Part shown: one piece after another, positions 11,301 to 19,731 of the stretch
How positions within the stretch are numbered: the first letter of the stretch is position 1
How the letters are laid out: the number at the start of each line of letters is the position of its first letter
Source: Proteiniphilum saccharofermentans
GTDB taxonomy: Bacteria; Bacteroidota; Bacteroidia; Bacteroidales; Dysgonomonadaceae
NCBI RefSeq assembly: GCF_900095135.1
Contig: NZ_LT605205.1
Location: 3,410,001-3,474,000 of the forward strand
DNA length: 64,000 nucleotides
Reading direction: 5' to 3'
The notes under the pieces: generated by a model
What the model was told of the DNA's origin: nothing
Seen by the model: only the letters and a program-made list of their open reading frames with translations
Database searches by the model: none
Made by a program: the position numbers and the translations under genes

Positions 11301-11547
11301 TTCCTTCTATGAGTATGGAGACACCGATTAACGGTTCTCCTGTCTCATCTACTATATTCCCTCTAACCTGTAAAGCCTGATTTACTCCAAAGCTGTCAGA
11401 TAAATTATCGGAAATACTGTTTCCCAATAGCAAAGCGGGACAGATCATCCCGACCATAAAAGTAACAACGCTAATAACCAAAACTTTACCCATTGAAAGC
11501 TTTACGCGCTGATACCGACTTAAAGACACATTCTTTAACATAATCAT
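8365..11547 (-). CDS. SusC-like TonB-dependent outer-membrane transporter (SusC1)
   Basis: A 1060-residue protein: an N-terminal hydrophobic segment (VLVISVVTFMVGMICPALLL), a carboxypeptidase-regulatory-like beta-sandwich (VRGNIVDETGEPLIGVSI), a TonB-box-like segment (LDEVVAIGYGTARKRDLTGA), a plug domain (FIIDGVQGG ... IESIDVLKDASSTAIYGSLG ... GVVIITTKRG) and a 22-strand barrel ending in NFNF. It imports oligosaccharides across the outer membrane with energy from TonB/ExbBD. It heads a susC1-susD1 pair directly downstream of susC2-susD2. The N-terminal segment is longer than usual, and MIMLKN gives two alternative starts. Confidence 0.96.
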   Translation of the reverse strand: MIMLKNVSLSRYQRVKLSMGKVLVISVVTFMVGMICPALLLGNSISDNLSDSFGVNQALQVRGNIVDETGEPLIGVSILIEGTSQGTVSDIDGNFVMNLQSAGVLQITYVGYKTQHIAVNQSNDNLRIVMEPEISTLDEVVAIGYGTARKRDLTGAVSSVKTSDIVQIPTSNAMDAIQGRVAGMDITRSSGSAGSGVNITIRGTKTLGYTDIYGTKTRNTEPLFIIDGVQGGSYADLNPNDIESIDVLKDASSTAIYGSLGANGVVIITTKRGRENRISINYDGYYGVNGFVDYPTPRIGESYMDVRREAYRAVGEWESQADDFKIFSNEEWDAIQNNQWVNWIDELVRQGRQQSHNVTVSSNNDKLNSYLSLGYYNEEGIFKKDDFTRYTLRVNLDYEVRKWLNIGVNSQLTYFDQNSVPSSMLTQALTYIPLGTPYDENGEINLFPVSGDAQRLSPLANYASENKAIDNTIALRSFNTAYLIIRPIEQLSWRSNLSTSVNAQRRGIYNGQYSTSQYGGSYINQAQVNKDLFRNYTWDNIITYADNIGDHYLEATGITTWIKNMDESYSSIGNDQLLDSYLFYSLGATDPASRLIYSNYIQSQTFGLAARLSYNYLGKYYITATGRWDGSSTLAPGHQWDFFPSVSGAWRINEEPFMAFSSDWLSNLKLRASYGTSGNAGAPPYATQGGSVSANTRFGFNDDPVLVYQFAYLVGNPSLGWEKSTSTNLGFDIGLWNNRIDLNLDLYNIDTDNILMARSLPPSTGAGGSSSAQFSTYQNIGKTNNKGIEITLNTVNIDRRDLKWNSTLTFTSNKEKIVSLITGEDIISGQNPEIASLLIGRPIDSFYSYKLDGIWQLGEEEEMAKYKLNGAENAFTPGSLKVVDSNGDFNITTDDRQYLGSRSPKFTIGLNNSLYYKGFDLGLSMLMRWGQMIDAEFLGRFDPSGVSNSPDYLNYWTPENPSNDFPRPKKDGRIYDNFGYMSLNYIDGSYFKIRNVNLGYTIPAALSGKMGINKLRFYITASNLFTVAKSHLIKNYDPERGGSESMPLTKQVVFGVNFNF

Positions 11548-11725
11548 AGCATTTCAGTTAATAACATAAAGTTAGACATCTCAAAATAGAGACTTCATAC
11601 TTAGTACTTATGTACTTAAAATTCCCTCACTTTAACATTGTTAATTACCAGAAATTTTATTTAACCATCATCTGGCAAGAATAGTAAATTTCAACCTTAA
11701 GGAATCAGATAGGGGACAAATAGTT

Positions 11726-11749
11726 GAGGGTACCAATCTGGGCACCCTC
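11726..11749 (-). terminator. Hairpin terminator or attenuator after SusD2
   Basis: A 9-bp stem with one G-T wobble (GAGGGTACC at 11726-11734 and GGCACCCTC at 11741-11749) and a 6-nt loop, starting 43 nt after the SusD2 stop on the minus strand. The downstream tract AACTATTTG is only weakly T-rich. It would separate susC2D2 from susC1D1. The rest of the 11548-11791 spacer is AT-rich with no gene. Confidence 0.5.
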
Positions 11750-11791
11750 CTCTTTAATTATATAAATCTTGCTACTTTCAGTAGCCATCGC

Positions 11792-13645
11792 TTAATACCC
11801 GGGGTTCTGATAATAACTTCCGCCACCTTCCAATGCCTGGATAAATGCGGTAGGTATGGGACGTAAAGCATATTCGGGTTTAAAGAATACAGCCAAATCG
11901 GGGTGCGTACTCTGTAAATAGCTATTATCCTTAAACATACCTGTACGTTTTAGGTCATAATGTCTGGAATATTCGCCGCATAATTCACGGCCTCTTTCAT
12001 CCAGCACCGTACGCACCGTAACTGCTCCGCTTAAGGGTTGCGCACCCGCCCGGGCACGTACTTTGTTAATATACTGGGCTGCATTGGCTCCACCATTCGC
12101 ATAGATATCGGCCTCTGCCGCAATCAGATATACTTCGCCCATACGCATCATAAAAGTAGCGTTGAGGTTCCCGTTTCTTCTTTGACTGGCATTTGCCACA
12201 TAGAAATTGCTGCTGTTATGCTTATTGAGTGACGGATAGAAATAATTGAACGGATTCTCAGAGGATCCGTCGGATGTATAATCTCCCGACGGATTCTGGT
12301 ATGCATAATTCGCTTTTACTCTTTTCTCTGTATCATTATAGACATCCTTATAATCAACCACCAGATAGTCCCGGCTCAGTTTATTGGCGGATTCAGTTGT
12401 ATAGCCAGGATCCTGCGGCATAAGAAACCGGACTCCAGGGTCACCCACCTCGATCACTGATCCGGTAACACTCTCTTTACGATCAAACCGGTGTACAGTG
12501 GATTCGTCCCATATATACCGGGTATTTGCATCCCACTCTGTAGTAAACACAATATTAAATCTCGGATCCAGCGTATCATCATCCTGCATAAACAGGCTCA
12601 GGAGATGTTGTGTCGGCATAAACTGCCCGGATTGATTCCCTTCGTAGGAAATACGGTACTCCTGCGTATCGGTGAAGGCACCAAATTGGAACAGATTACA
12701 ACCGAAATATTCATTATTCCTGTTCAACCGGTAATTTCCGTTACTCGACCCATGTCCGTCGGCACCGGCATACCAGCGATGTTTCCAAAGTGCCTCTTTA
12801 TTATTCCAGTTGTTAGCTTCTTTAAATACATCTTCGTAACTGGGATACATATAGGCATTGTACTGCGCACCTCCTGCTTCTGCATCATCAATCAACATCT
12901 TCGCATAACGTAATGCATCTGCAGCATATTTTTTGGAATCATCGTATTGTACCGTTTGTAGATACGCTTTAGCCAGGAAACCGAGTGCAGCCTTCTTTGT
13001 AGGAATAGTCGTAGTGGCATCAGTTCCTTTTCCCAACCATTCCAAAGCAAACAACAGGTCGGGAATGATTATCTCTTCATAGATAGTCAATGGATCGGTC
13101 CTTTCGGGTTTAAAATTAATGGACTGTGCCGGCTCAGTTATCATCGTAACAGCGCCAAACTGTTCTACAGCATTAAAATAGTAAATGGCTCTCAAGAAAC
13201 GCGCCTCGGCAAGTTTGGCGTTGCGCTCTTCTTCGGTTTTAAAAGGCACCCTGTCGGCATAGTAAATGGCCGTATTACATGAGCCGATCCCATCATAGGT
13301 TCCGTTCCACCAATTGTTTGTATAGGTTGTATTGGGAGCGGCTCCGGCAAAAAACCAAAACCACTGGGTCCAGCTGGTTGACATATTGCGTTGATATGTC
13401 CACAGGTCCGTATTCCCTTCGGTAAGCGCCATCCAGCTATCAGTTCCATAGAAATACCGCTGCATTGCGAAATAGCACTGATTGACCAGTGTCTGATAAC
13501 CTTCCTCTGTGGCAGACATTGCCTCCATTGTAAATCCTCCCGGATTATACTCATCCAGAGAACAGGATTGGAATTTCATCGTTACAGCGAGCAATACAGC
13601 TCCAAGTAATATATTTTTTATTGTAGATCTCATCTTTGTCATCAT
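11792..13645 (-). CDS. SusD-like glycan-binding outer-membrane lipoprotein (SusD2)
   Basis: A 617-residue protein with a lipoprotein signal (ILLGAVLLAVTMKFQSCS) and SLDEYNPGGFT just after the Cys, the SusD/RagB helical fold, the late motif TVLDERGRELCGEYSRHYDLKR and the ending YYQNPGY. It is the surface binding partner of SusC2. Its start overlaps the SusC2 stop by one base (TAATG), which suggests translational coupling. The shared N-terminal SLxEYNPxG motif and the NPGY tail link it to SusD1. Confidence 0.95.
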   Translation of the reverse strand: MMTKMRSTIKNILLGAVLLAVTMKFQSCSLDEYNPGGFTMEAMSATEEGYQTLVNQCYFAMQRYFYGTDSWMALTEGNTDLWTYQRNMSTSWTQWFWFFAGAAPNTTYTNNWWNGTYDGIGSCNTAIYYADRVPFKTEEERNAKLAEARFLRAIYYFNAVEQFGAVTMITEPAQSINFKPERTDPLTIYEEIIIPDLLFALEWLGKGTDATTTIPTKKAALGFLAKAYLQTVQYDDSKKYAADALRYAKMLIDDAEAGGAQYNAYMYPSYEDVFKEANNWNNKEALWKHRWYAGADGHGSSNGNYRLNRNNEYFGCNLFQFGAFTDTQEYRISYEGNQSGQFMPTQHLLSLFMQDDDTLDPRFNIVFTTEWDANTRYIWDESTVHRFDRKESVTGSVIEVGDPGVRFLMPQDPGYTTESANKLSRDYLVVDYKDVYNDTEKRVKANYAYQNPSGDYTSDGSSENPFNYFYPSLNKHNSSNFYVANASQRRNGNLNATFMMRMGEVYLIAAEADIYANGGANAAQYINKVRARAGAQPLSGAVTVRTVLDERGRELCGEYSRHYDLKRTGMFKDNSYLQSTHPDLAVFFKPEYALRPIPTAFIQALEGGGSYYQNPGY

Positions 13646-16600
13646 TAGAAATTAATATTTATTCCGAAAACATACTGTTTATACAAAGGGAATGAATCCG
13701 AGCCGTTCGTCTCCGGATCTGTTCCTCTCAGTTGTTTATCTTTTACATATACAAACGGGTTATAGGCAGTTACATAAAAACGACAGTTTTCAAAGAACGT
13801 TTTTTGGATAACACTTTTGGGTAAGCTATATCCCAATGTGATATTTTTGATCTTAATAAAAGAGCCGTCCCGGAATCTCAAGGCCGACATGACAGTTTGC
13901 TCATCGCCACTGCCGGGAACCGGAAAGTAAGCACTCTGGTTACTTTCGGTCCAGTAATCTATCCCGCGAGGCTGATTTGTTGAGGTATTGGCCTTTGCCG
14001 TATACCATCCGATCAAATCACTCTCGATTGTCTGACCGTATCTCGCCATGGCAAAAACAGTGAAATCAAAATCTTTGTATTGAAAACTGTTATTTAAACC
14101 GACAATATAATCCGGATTCAAATGGCCTAAAATCTGTCGGTCATTCTCACTATATTTATGCTCTCCTCCATCGCCATCATTTTCCACAGTCTCAATTCTA
14201 ATCCAGCCCGGTTTTACACCGTATATTTCCAGGGTTTCAGCAGGAGTATCACTTCCCCATATGCCAAGGTATTTATAGTTATACAATGAACGTATAGGAT
14301 ACCCTTCAAACAAACTTTCCGCGATCAGATCACCGGAAGGTAGAGATTCGATTTTTTCCTCGCTCCATGTAAAAGTCAGGTCTGTGTTCCACCTGAAATC
14401 TCTTGTTTCTATATTGTGCGAGTTGATGGCCAGTTCGAATCCTCTATTACTGGTTTCGGCAATATTTTCCCAACTGGAAAGAGGCGCTCCCCATCCGGTA
14501 ATTCCATCTGTAATAGGCATAGTGCGTCTAAATAGGAGTCCCGTTGTTTTTGTTTGAAAGAGATCCAGGGTACCGTTCACTCTGTTAGAAAATCCGAAAT
14601 CGAACCCGAGATTCCAGTTCTTTGATTTTTCCCATCCGAGACTGGGATTGCCGTATGTTCCCGTATATTGAGTAAAAGGTACTATTTGTCCGTCTATTGA
14701 TATACCGGCACTGGAATAAGCATACACATTCGTAGTCGAACCATAGGCGCCTATTCCTCCAGAGTTTCCGGTAACTCCATAACCTACCCTCAACTTTAAG
14801 TTGGTCAGCCAATCGATGGACCCCATGAATTCCTCATCCGAAATACGCCACGCGACCGCCGCTGCCGGAAAACTATCCCACTTATGACCGGCAGATAACC
14901 AGGAGACACCATCCCATCGATTTGAAAAGGTTAACAGATATTTACCCAGTAATGAATAATTTACTCGTATAGCATAAGACATTTTCTGCGTTTGGTCAAA
15001 ACCTGACTCTACATGAGGAGCTGTTCCTGACATCAAGCGCCAGTATGACCAGGATTCTAATTGCTGCCCACTGCTTGCAGCCATATTGAATTCATTCTGA
15101 CTGTGACTCCATGAAGTAACCAAAGTTGCTCCGACAGTATGTTTATCGGCAAAGGTATTATTATAGGAGAGTATATTTTCCCATGTATAACTTCTGCCAT
15201 AATTGTTTGTAATGGAAGCATGCGGTGACCCCGCGTAAGTAGGCCGATTGGCGTTGGCCTGGTTTCCCCAGAACTGGCCGGTTCTTCCATTGTTCAATGT
15301 CCCGCTTAAGACTGTTTTCAGGCTTACACCGGCAACCGGCACTATTTCCACATTTCCGGTTACATGAATATACGTATTCTTGTTATTATTTTCGAATTGA
15401 TAAGGGATGAAGTCTCCAAGGGGTGAAAATTCATTCGTTGCATATTCATGGATGATATTTCCATTTTCGTCGTACGCATCTCCAAGGGGAAATGCCGATA
15501 ACGACCTTGTAAAAGTATTATTCACCCCATTGTTCCGGTCTGAGTAACTCAAGTTAGATGTGATTCCCGTTTTCATCCAATTAAACAGCTCATGATCGAC
15601 ATTAAACCGGAACACATAACGGTCCTGGTTTTCATTTTTCAGTAATCCTTGGTCACGATTATAGGAAATAGAAGAGTATACCCGGGTTTTCGCATTTCCA
15701 CCTGTTATGGACAGATTGGTTACATGGTTTGTAGCCGTATTACCGGCAGCTTCCTCCACCCAGTCGATCCATTTCCCCTGATTATAGGCTTCCAGTTTGC
15801 CTGCATCAGGCAATAAGGTAGACATATCGGCCGGATACTGTCCATTCTGGTATCTATAGGCTTCCCTCTGGTACTGCACCCATTCGTCGCCGATCATACC
15901 GTGAAAGAACTCCGGTTTACCGCTAAAACCGAAGTAGCTATCCAGGTTCACCCTGGTTTTACCCTCCTTACCCCGTTTTGTGGTAATGATGACCACCCCG
16001 TTTGCTCCCGCAGACCCGTAAATTGCCGTGGAAGAGGCATCTTTGAGAATGTCCACACTCTCGATATCGGAAGGATTGACCTGGCTGTAACTACCCGGGA
16101 TCCCGTCGATAATAAACAGAGGCGAATTATCTCCATAGATAGAGCGTGACCCTCTTAATATGATATCTACTCCTTCTCCAACCCGTCCGCTCGACTTAAT
16201 AATATCCATACCCGGGATCTTACCCGCTAAGGCTTCCATCACGTTATTGGTGGGAGAGATGACAATTTCCTGATTACTTACAGAGGTTACCGCTCCCGTG
16301 AGGTCACGCTTCCTTACTGTTCCATAACCAATGACTACCAATTCGTCCAACGTTTCCGTATCTTCCGCCAGCACCACACTTATAAACGTCCTTCCATCAA
16401 CCGGAACAGTTTGCCTCTGCATACCTACGTAGGAGATTTCAAGGATACCACTGGACGGAACATCCGGTAATACAAAATTCCCATCCATATCGGTAATCGT
16501 TCCGGTTGCCGTTCCCTGTACCTGAACGGTTACCCCTATCAGGGGTTCGTTATTGTTATCGGTAACAGTACCCCTAACGGTTATGTTTTGGGCAAACAGA

Positions 16601-16668
16601 CATAAGGGAAATAACCACATGAAGAGAAACATCATCCTTTTCACTAAACTTAAAATTACTTGTTTCAT
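13645..16668 (-). CDS. SusC-like TonB-dependent outer-membrane transporter (SusC2)
   Basis: A 1007-residue protein with a signal peptide (MMFLFMWLFPLCLFAQ), a carboxypeptidase-regulatory-like domain (VRGTVTDNNNEPLIGVTV), TonB-box region (LDELVVIGYGTVRKRDLTGA), plug (FIIDGIPGSYSQVNPSDIES ... TAIYGSAGANG) and a C-terminal barrel ending NINF. It imports pectic oligosaccharides. It is the first gene of the left half of the PUL and lies downstream of a long, structured intergenic region that probably contains its promoter, although I see no clean -7 box there. Confidence 0.96.
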   Translation of the reverse strand: MKQVILSLVKRMMFLFMWLFPLCLFAQNITVRGTVTDNNNEPLIGVTVQVQGTATGTITDMDGNFVLPDVPSSGILEISYVGMQRQTVPVDGRTFISVVLAEDTETLDELVVIGYGTVRKRDLTGAVTSVSNQEIVISPTNNVMEALAGKIPGMDIIKSSGRVGEGVDIILRGSRSIYGDNSPLFIIDGIPGSYSQVNPSDIESVDILKDASSTAIYGSAGANGVVIITTKRGKEGKTRVNLDSYFGFSGKPEFFHGMIGDEWVQYQREAYRYQNGQYPADMSTLLPDAGKLEAYNQGKWIDWVEEAAGNTATNHVTNLSITGGNAKTRVYSSISYNRDQGLLKNENQDRYVFRFNVDHELFNWMKTGITSNLSYSDRNNGVNNTFTRSLSAFPLGDAYDENGNIIHEYATNEFSPLGDFIPYQFENNNKNTYIHVTGNVEIVPVAGVSLKTVLSGTLNNGRTGQFWGNQANANRPTYAGSPHASITNNYGRSYTWENILSYNNTFADKHTVGATLVTSWSHSQNEFNMAASSGQQLESWSYWRLMSGTAPHVESGFDQTQKMSYAIRVNYSLLGKYLLTFSNRWDGVSWLSAGHKWDSFPAAAVAWRISDEEFMGSIDWLTNLKLRVGYGVTGNSGGIGAYGSTTNVYAYSSAGISIDGQIVPFTQYTGTYGNPSLGWEKSKNWNLGFDFGFSNRVNGTLDLFQTKTTGLLFRRTMPITDGITGWGAPLSSWENIAETSNRGFELAINSHNIETRDFRWNTDLTFTWSEEKIESLPSGDLIAESLFEGYPIRSLYNYKYLGIWGSDTPAETLEIYGVKPGWIRIETVENDGDGGEHKYSENDRQILGHLNPDYIVGLNNSFQYKDFDFTVFAMARYGQTIESDLIGWYTAKANTSTNQPRGIDYWTESNQSAYFPVPGSGDEQTVMSALRFRDGSFIKIKNITLGYSLPKSVIQKTFFENCRFYVTAYNPFVYVKDKQLRGTDPETNGSDSFPLYKQYVFGININF

Positions 16669-17003
16669 CTTGGATTTTGTTTTAGATTGATTAATAAATT
16701 ATCATATATTGTATCCCGTAAGGTCTTTTAGCATCATGGTGAATATATTATGGGTTTACAGGCCGACGGTGAATCTGATCCGCTACAAACGGCAAATACC
16801 TTGTCGGCGTTTATTGAAAAATTAAACGGGTATTCCGGCTAAAGTCGGCTGAAAGAGAAGAGAGTTTGCAGGTAACTGAAACCCGGAGCGGTAACGGGCA
16901 ATCGTCCAGGCGAAAAATAGGTATTCCGTTTATGAAAGAATAAGACTGCCGGTAATCAGGCTTCTGACATCTTATTCGATTTATATGCGAGGATATAAAA
17001 AAG

Positions 17004-17142
17004 AGGCGCGGACGATTGTCGATATTCCTCATAACAGGCACCGCTAGGGCCTTCACACGAGAATATGACAATGTCCACGCCCTTATTGCTAAGGGCGCTT
17101 CCATTCTTTAGCCTCGTGTGAGAATTTAGCGGATTCGTTATG
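17004..17142. repeat. Cluster of nested imperfect inverted repeats
   Basis: Three overlapping inverted-repeat sets are visible. (1) 17004-17029 against 17060-17083, sharing GGAC, ATTGTC and ATATTC with small indels. (2) 17030-17061 against 17112-17142, sharing CATAAC, CCGCTA and TCACACGAG separated by variable 4-6 nt spacers. (3) A perfect 8-bp hairpin with a TTGC loop, CGCCCTTA at 17078-17085 and TAAGGGCG at 17090-17097. The variable spacers between conserved blocks suggest base-paired structure kept by selection or a decayed palindromic mobile repeat. Confidence 0.65.
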
Positions 17143-17485
17143 AAGGCCAAAAAAGCGCTATATTACTTCGTACCGTGGTTTTACGGTACAAAAATAATAA
17201 TTCGTTTTAAATCTATTATGTTCCCATAGGCATAATTTTTAACAGGATGATGATTTTTTACTTAATATTTACACAATAAAGAAATTCATTCTCTACCAAA
17301 TTCAATTTTTTTCAACATATAATCAGCTCTTCATAAGCTGATTTAAGAGTCAATGACAAATAATTATTCTTAAAAACAGTAACACAATGACAAAGGAAAA
17401 AAGATTTTTTGTGAATAACGGAACAAAATCGACATATAATTATGCGATTTCCGGATATAATTATAAGTATATCACCGAAAATCAC

Positions 17486-17493
17486 TATTTTTG
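17486..17493 (+). promoter_or_regulatory. Candidate -7 box for the XRE gene
   Basis: TATTTTTG matches the Bacteroidetes -7 consensus TAnnTTTG and lies 28 nt before the ATG at 17522. No good -33 TTTG is seen at the usual spacing. Confidence 0.4.
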
Positions 17494-17521
17494 CTATATA
17501 ACACGGAAAAACAGATAAAAA

Positions 17522-17935
17522 ATGGAAACAAAAGAGCAGACCTTCAAGAATACACATCACGGGCACGCAGTAAAGCGCATTCGTCACTCTTTAGGAATCA
17601 AGCAGGAAGTTCTGGCTGATATGATGGGAATCACCCAGGCACGCGTTTCCAATTTCGAACAGAAAAAAGTGTTGGAAGATGAGGTGATTGATAAATTAGC
17701 CAAAGCATTAAATGTAGCCCCCGAATTGATCAAGGAACTGGAAGAAGATCCGGTAACGGTGATTATTGAAAACAACAGACTGGATAATAATTCAGGCTCT
17801 GCCTATAATTATATTGCCGGAGATAATATTATCAATAACCCGATAGATAAGATTGCAGAACTTTTTGAAAAGTTATTGGAAAAAGAGCAGGAAAAGATTG
17901 CGTTATTGGAAAAGTTATTGGGAGAGAAGAAATAA
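17522..17935 (+). CDS. XRE-family HTH regulator with coiled-coil tail
   Basis: A 137-residue protein. Residues about 15-70 are a Cro/CI-type helix-turn-helix (AVKRIRHSLGIKQEVLADMM, then GITQARVSNFEQKK as recognition region). A polar linker rich in Asn (NNRLDNNSGSAYNYIAGDN) leads to an amphipathic coiled-coil tail (KIAELFEKLLEKEQEKIALL) likely used for oligomerisation. It is the only plus-strand gene within the PUL, placed between its two halves, and reads toward the broken AlbA_2 gene. Whether it controls the PUL, itself, or a lost accessory module is unknown. A damaged second copy of its tail follows directly. Confidence 0.85.
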   Translation: METKEQTFKNTHHGHAVKRIRHSLGIKQEVLADMMGITQARVSNFEQKKVLEDEVIDKLAKALNVAPELIKELEEDPVTVIIENNRLDNNSGSAYNYIAGDNIINNPIDKIAELFEKLLEKEQEKIALLEKLLGEKK

Positions 17936-17942
17936 TTACAGA

Positions 17943-18067
17943 ACGTATAATTTAATCGAACAAATTCTCGAACTAAGTAAGGGAAAAACTGTCCTGTACG
18001 AACGGATGCTCAAACTGGAGAGAGAAAAATGGCCCTTTTGGAACAGTTGTTGCAGGAAAAGAAATAA
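17943..18067 (+). pseudogene. Eroded duplicate of the XRE coiled-coil tail
   Basis: Just after the XRE stop, one frame reads YNLIEQILELSKGKTVLYER then MLKLEREK, closely parallel to the end of the XRE protein (NPIDKIAELFEKLLEKEQEK). At about 18028-18032 one base is missing from an A-run (GAGAAAAATGG). In the next frame the sequence continues ALLEQLLQEKK and ends at TAA 18065-18067, matching IALLEKLLGEKK of the XRE protein. The fragment has no HTH part, so it is a partial tandem duplication or the remnant of a second regulator, inactivated by a -1 frameshift. Confidence 0.7.
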
Positions 18068-18169
18068 GATTCCGGCATCTCTATTTTGGCGAACGTGCCT
18101 CTTTAAATCCCTCCAGTTGGGACAGATGAAAGGTATATTTGCGGGGACGAGGCATAATAGTGGTATTCG

Positions 18170-19721
18170 TTATTTATTTAAAAATTCATCTACTTTTGAA
18201 GTAAAGAAATAACCTCCGGTTTTCGGGGCTCCCCTGAATTCAATGATCTCTTTTTTTCTTAATATACGGAGATATCGTTCAATTGTGGCAAGACTTTTCC
18301 CCGTTCTCTCTGCAATTTCCACAGCGTTCAGCCCCGTCGTCTTCAAAATAAGATCTATTATTTCGCTTACACCCTCATTTACACCCTCATTTACACCCTC
18401 ACGAACGAGGGAATAAATAGTATTAATTTTATTATCAGATGGTTGCGATATTTTTACACCCTCATTTACACCCTCATCGGAACGAAAAGCGGGATGAATT
18501 GGAAGAGTGACTATAAAATAGTTGTAGTTCTCGTCTGTTTCAAAACAGGGTTCGGGAGAACCGTTTTTCGCCATTTCTTTACGGATAATGGGAATACCTG
18601 TTCCTCTTCCCTCGGTCATATCCAGTTCCTTTAAGAAATCCCCAATTCTACGATTACGGTATCTCCTGTTCCGGATAATACCTTTCCGAACTTCTTCCAA
18701 CTTTATGCTGCGGTCGGGGCCACCATAGTTGATTATTTCAATGGCATCGGGGAGAATACGGATCTCAACAGGTTCCCTGATCTCATAACTGCGATGATAT
18801 ACACTATTGACTACCGTCTCCTCCAATGCCCGAAACGGATAACTCTTCAGCTTTGTCAGGGCGTTTATATATCTGTTCTTTTAGTGCGATATTCTCAAGC
18901 TGTTCCAATGCCTTTTGGATTTGTATGTGTATGGGGCCCGTAATGGCAGGCTTTTCATAAAATGTAGGATCGCCTAATCCTTTGGGAAACTCCACTATTT
19001 CAATACGGGAATAGGGAAAGAATTTGTCCGGCCTGAAATTGAACATCATCAATGCAATATTCTTGGGAAAAAGCATCTCATCAGAGCCGTGTAACAGATC
19101 CATTGAACGATAAATTTCTACTAACGGCACTTTGTCGAATTCATCCAGTAATTCGCTCTCTACCGTAACCAGATACTCCCTGACCAAGGAAGGGGAAATG
19201 TCGTCTATTGTAGCTTGTTGATTGGAACGGTCATCGAATGGAATACGATTTGCCAGGTTAAATAATTCTTCCAGTTCTACTTTACCCGGTCGAACGGTAC
19301 TTGCATATTTGCGGATATAATACTGATGTTTTTTATCTTTAGCCTTTATATTTTCAGGGACTTCATAAGGACGGTCCATTCCGGCGGGAACCCAAATTAC
19401 AAGGAGATTTTGTTCGTCGAGCGTCTGAATATCTATTTTAGGACCATAATAAGGGCGTATAAGGTTGTTGTAACCGATCATTTCTTTTTGGATAGCATCC
19501 AATTGTTCCGTCGGTATACCTGTAATCGGGCGTTTGGCTCTACCATTCTCTTCTTCGGCGCCTACAATAATATATCCGCCCCCTATGTTTTCAAAATCAT
19601 TTGCAAATGCACAAATCGTACGATATATAGCTGCCGGATTCCAACCTTTTTTATATTCAATCCGTTCACTTTCAACAATACGTCCGGAGACAAGTTTTTC
19701 TATGTTGACAGGAATTGCCAT
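18170..19721 (-). pseudogene. AlbA_2 / HATPase_c_4 transcriptional regulator, frameshifted
   Basis: Two overlapping frames together make one standard regulator of the AlbA_2 (Schlafen-like, formerly AAA_4) family. The N-terminal part (19721-18804) has the AlbA_2 domain (ESERIEYKKGW, AFANDFENIGGGYIIVGAEE). The C-terminal part (from 18826) starts in the middle of the HATPase_c_4 domain (ALEETVVNSVYHRSYEIREP) and ends in a winged-helix region (VEIAERTGKSLATIERYLR). The family-like SYPFRALEETVVN sequence is read only in the second frame, while the first runs out after KRPDKAEE, so a one-base indel lies near 18838-18850. A linker has repeated GVNEGV units. The gene is either broken, mis-sequenced, or made as two polypeptides. 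Confidence 0.75.
18362..18475 (-). repeat. 12-bp tandem repeat encoding GVNE units
   Basis: The unit TTACACCCTCAT (plus strand) occurs three times in near-perfect tandem at about 18366-18402 and again at about 18455-18475, in frame, giving EGVNEGVNEGV and DEGVNEGV in the protein. In-frame 12-bp repeats allow length variation without frame loss. Confidence 0.75.
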
Positions 19722-19731
19722 ATTTTATTGA

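Larger units (their letters stand above)
16669..17521. other. Long structured intergenic region between SusC2 and the XRE gene
   Basis: About 850 bp without a convincing gene. 16760-17150 is visibly more GC-rich than its surroundings and full of inverted repeats; 17160-17520 is very AT-rich and should hold the promoter of the plus-strand XRE gene. Open frames inside (16811-17104 and 16956-17150, minus) have no recognisable domain and sit across the repeats. Paired segments also occur further left (GCCGAC at 16762-16767 and GTCGGC at 16803-16808). This could be a palindromic repeat element, a regulatory RNA, or a long susC2 leader. Confidence 0.6.

Noticed and set aside
17030-17142. Possible integron attC site because of the paired inverted blocks
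   Set aside because: The required GTTRRRY/RYYYAAC core pair is not present and there is no integrase or cassette structure nearby.
16811-17150. Overlapping minus-strand open frames of 97 and 64 codons
   Set aside because: No domain, no ribosome-binding or promoter context, low complexity of function, and they run through the nested inverted repeats.
18360-18480. Regularly repeated CACCCTCATTTA motif that resembles a short CRISPR array
   Set aside because: Units are 12 bp without unique spacers, lie inside a coding frame, and encode GVNE repeats common in this regulator family.
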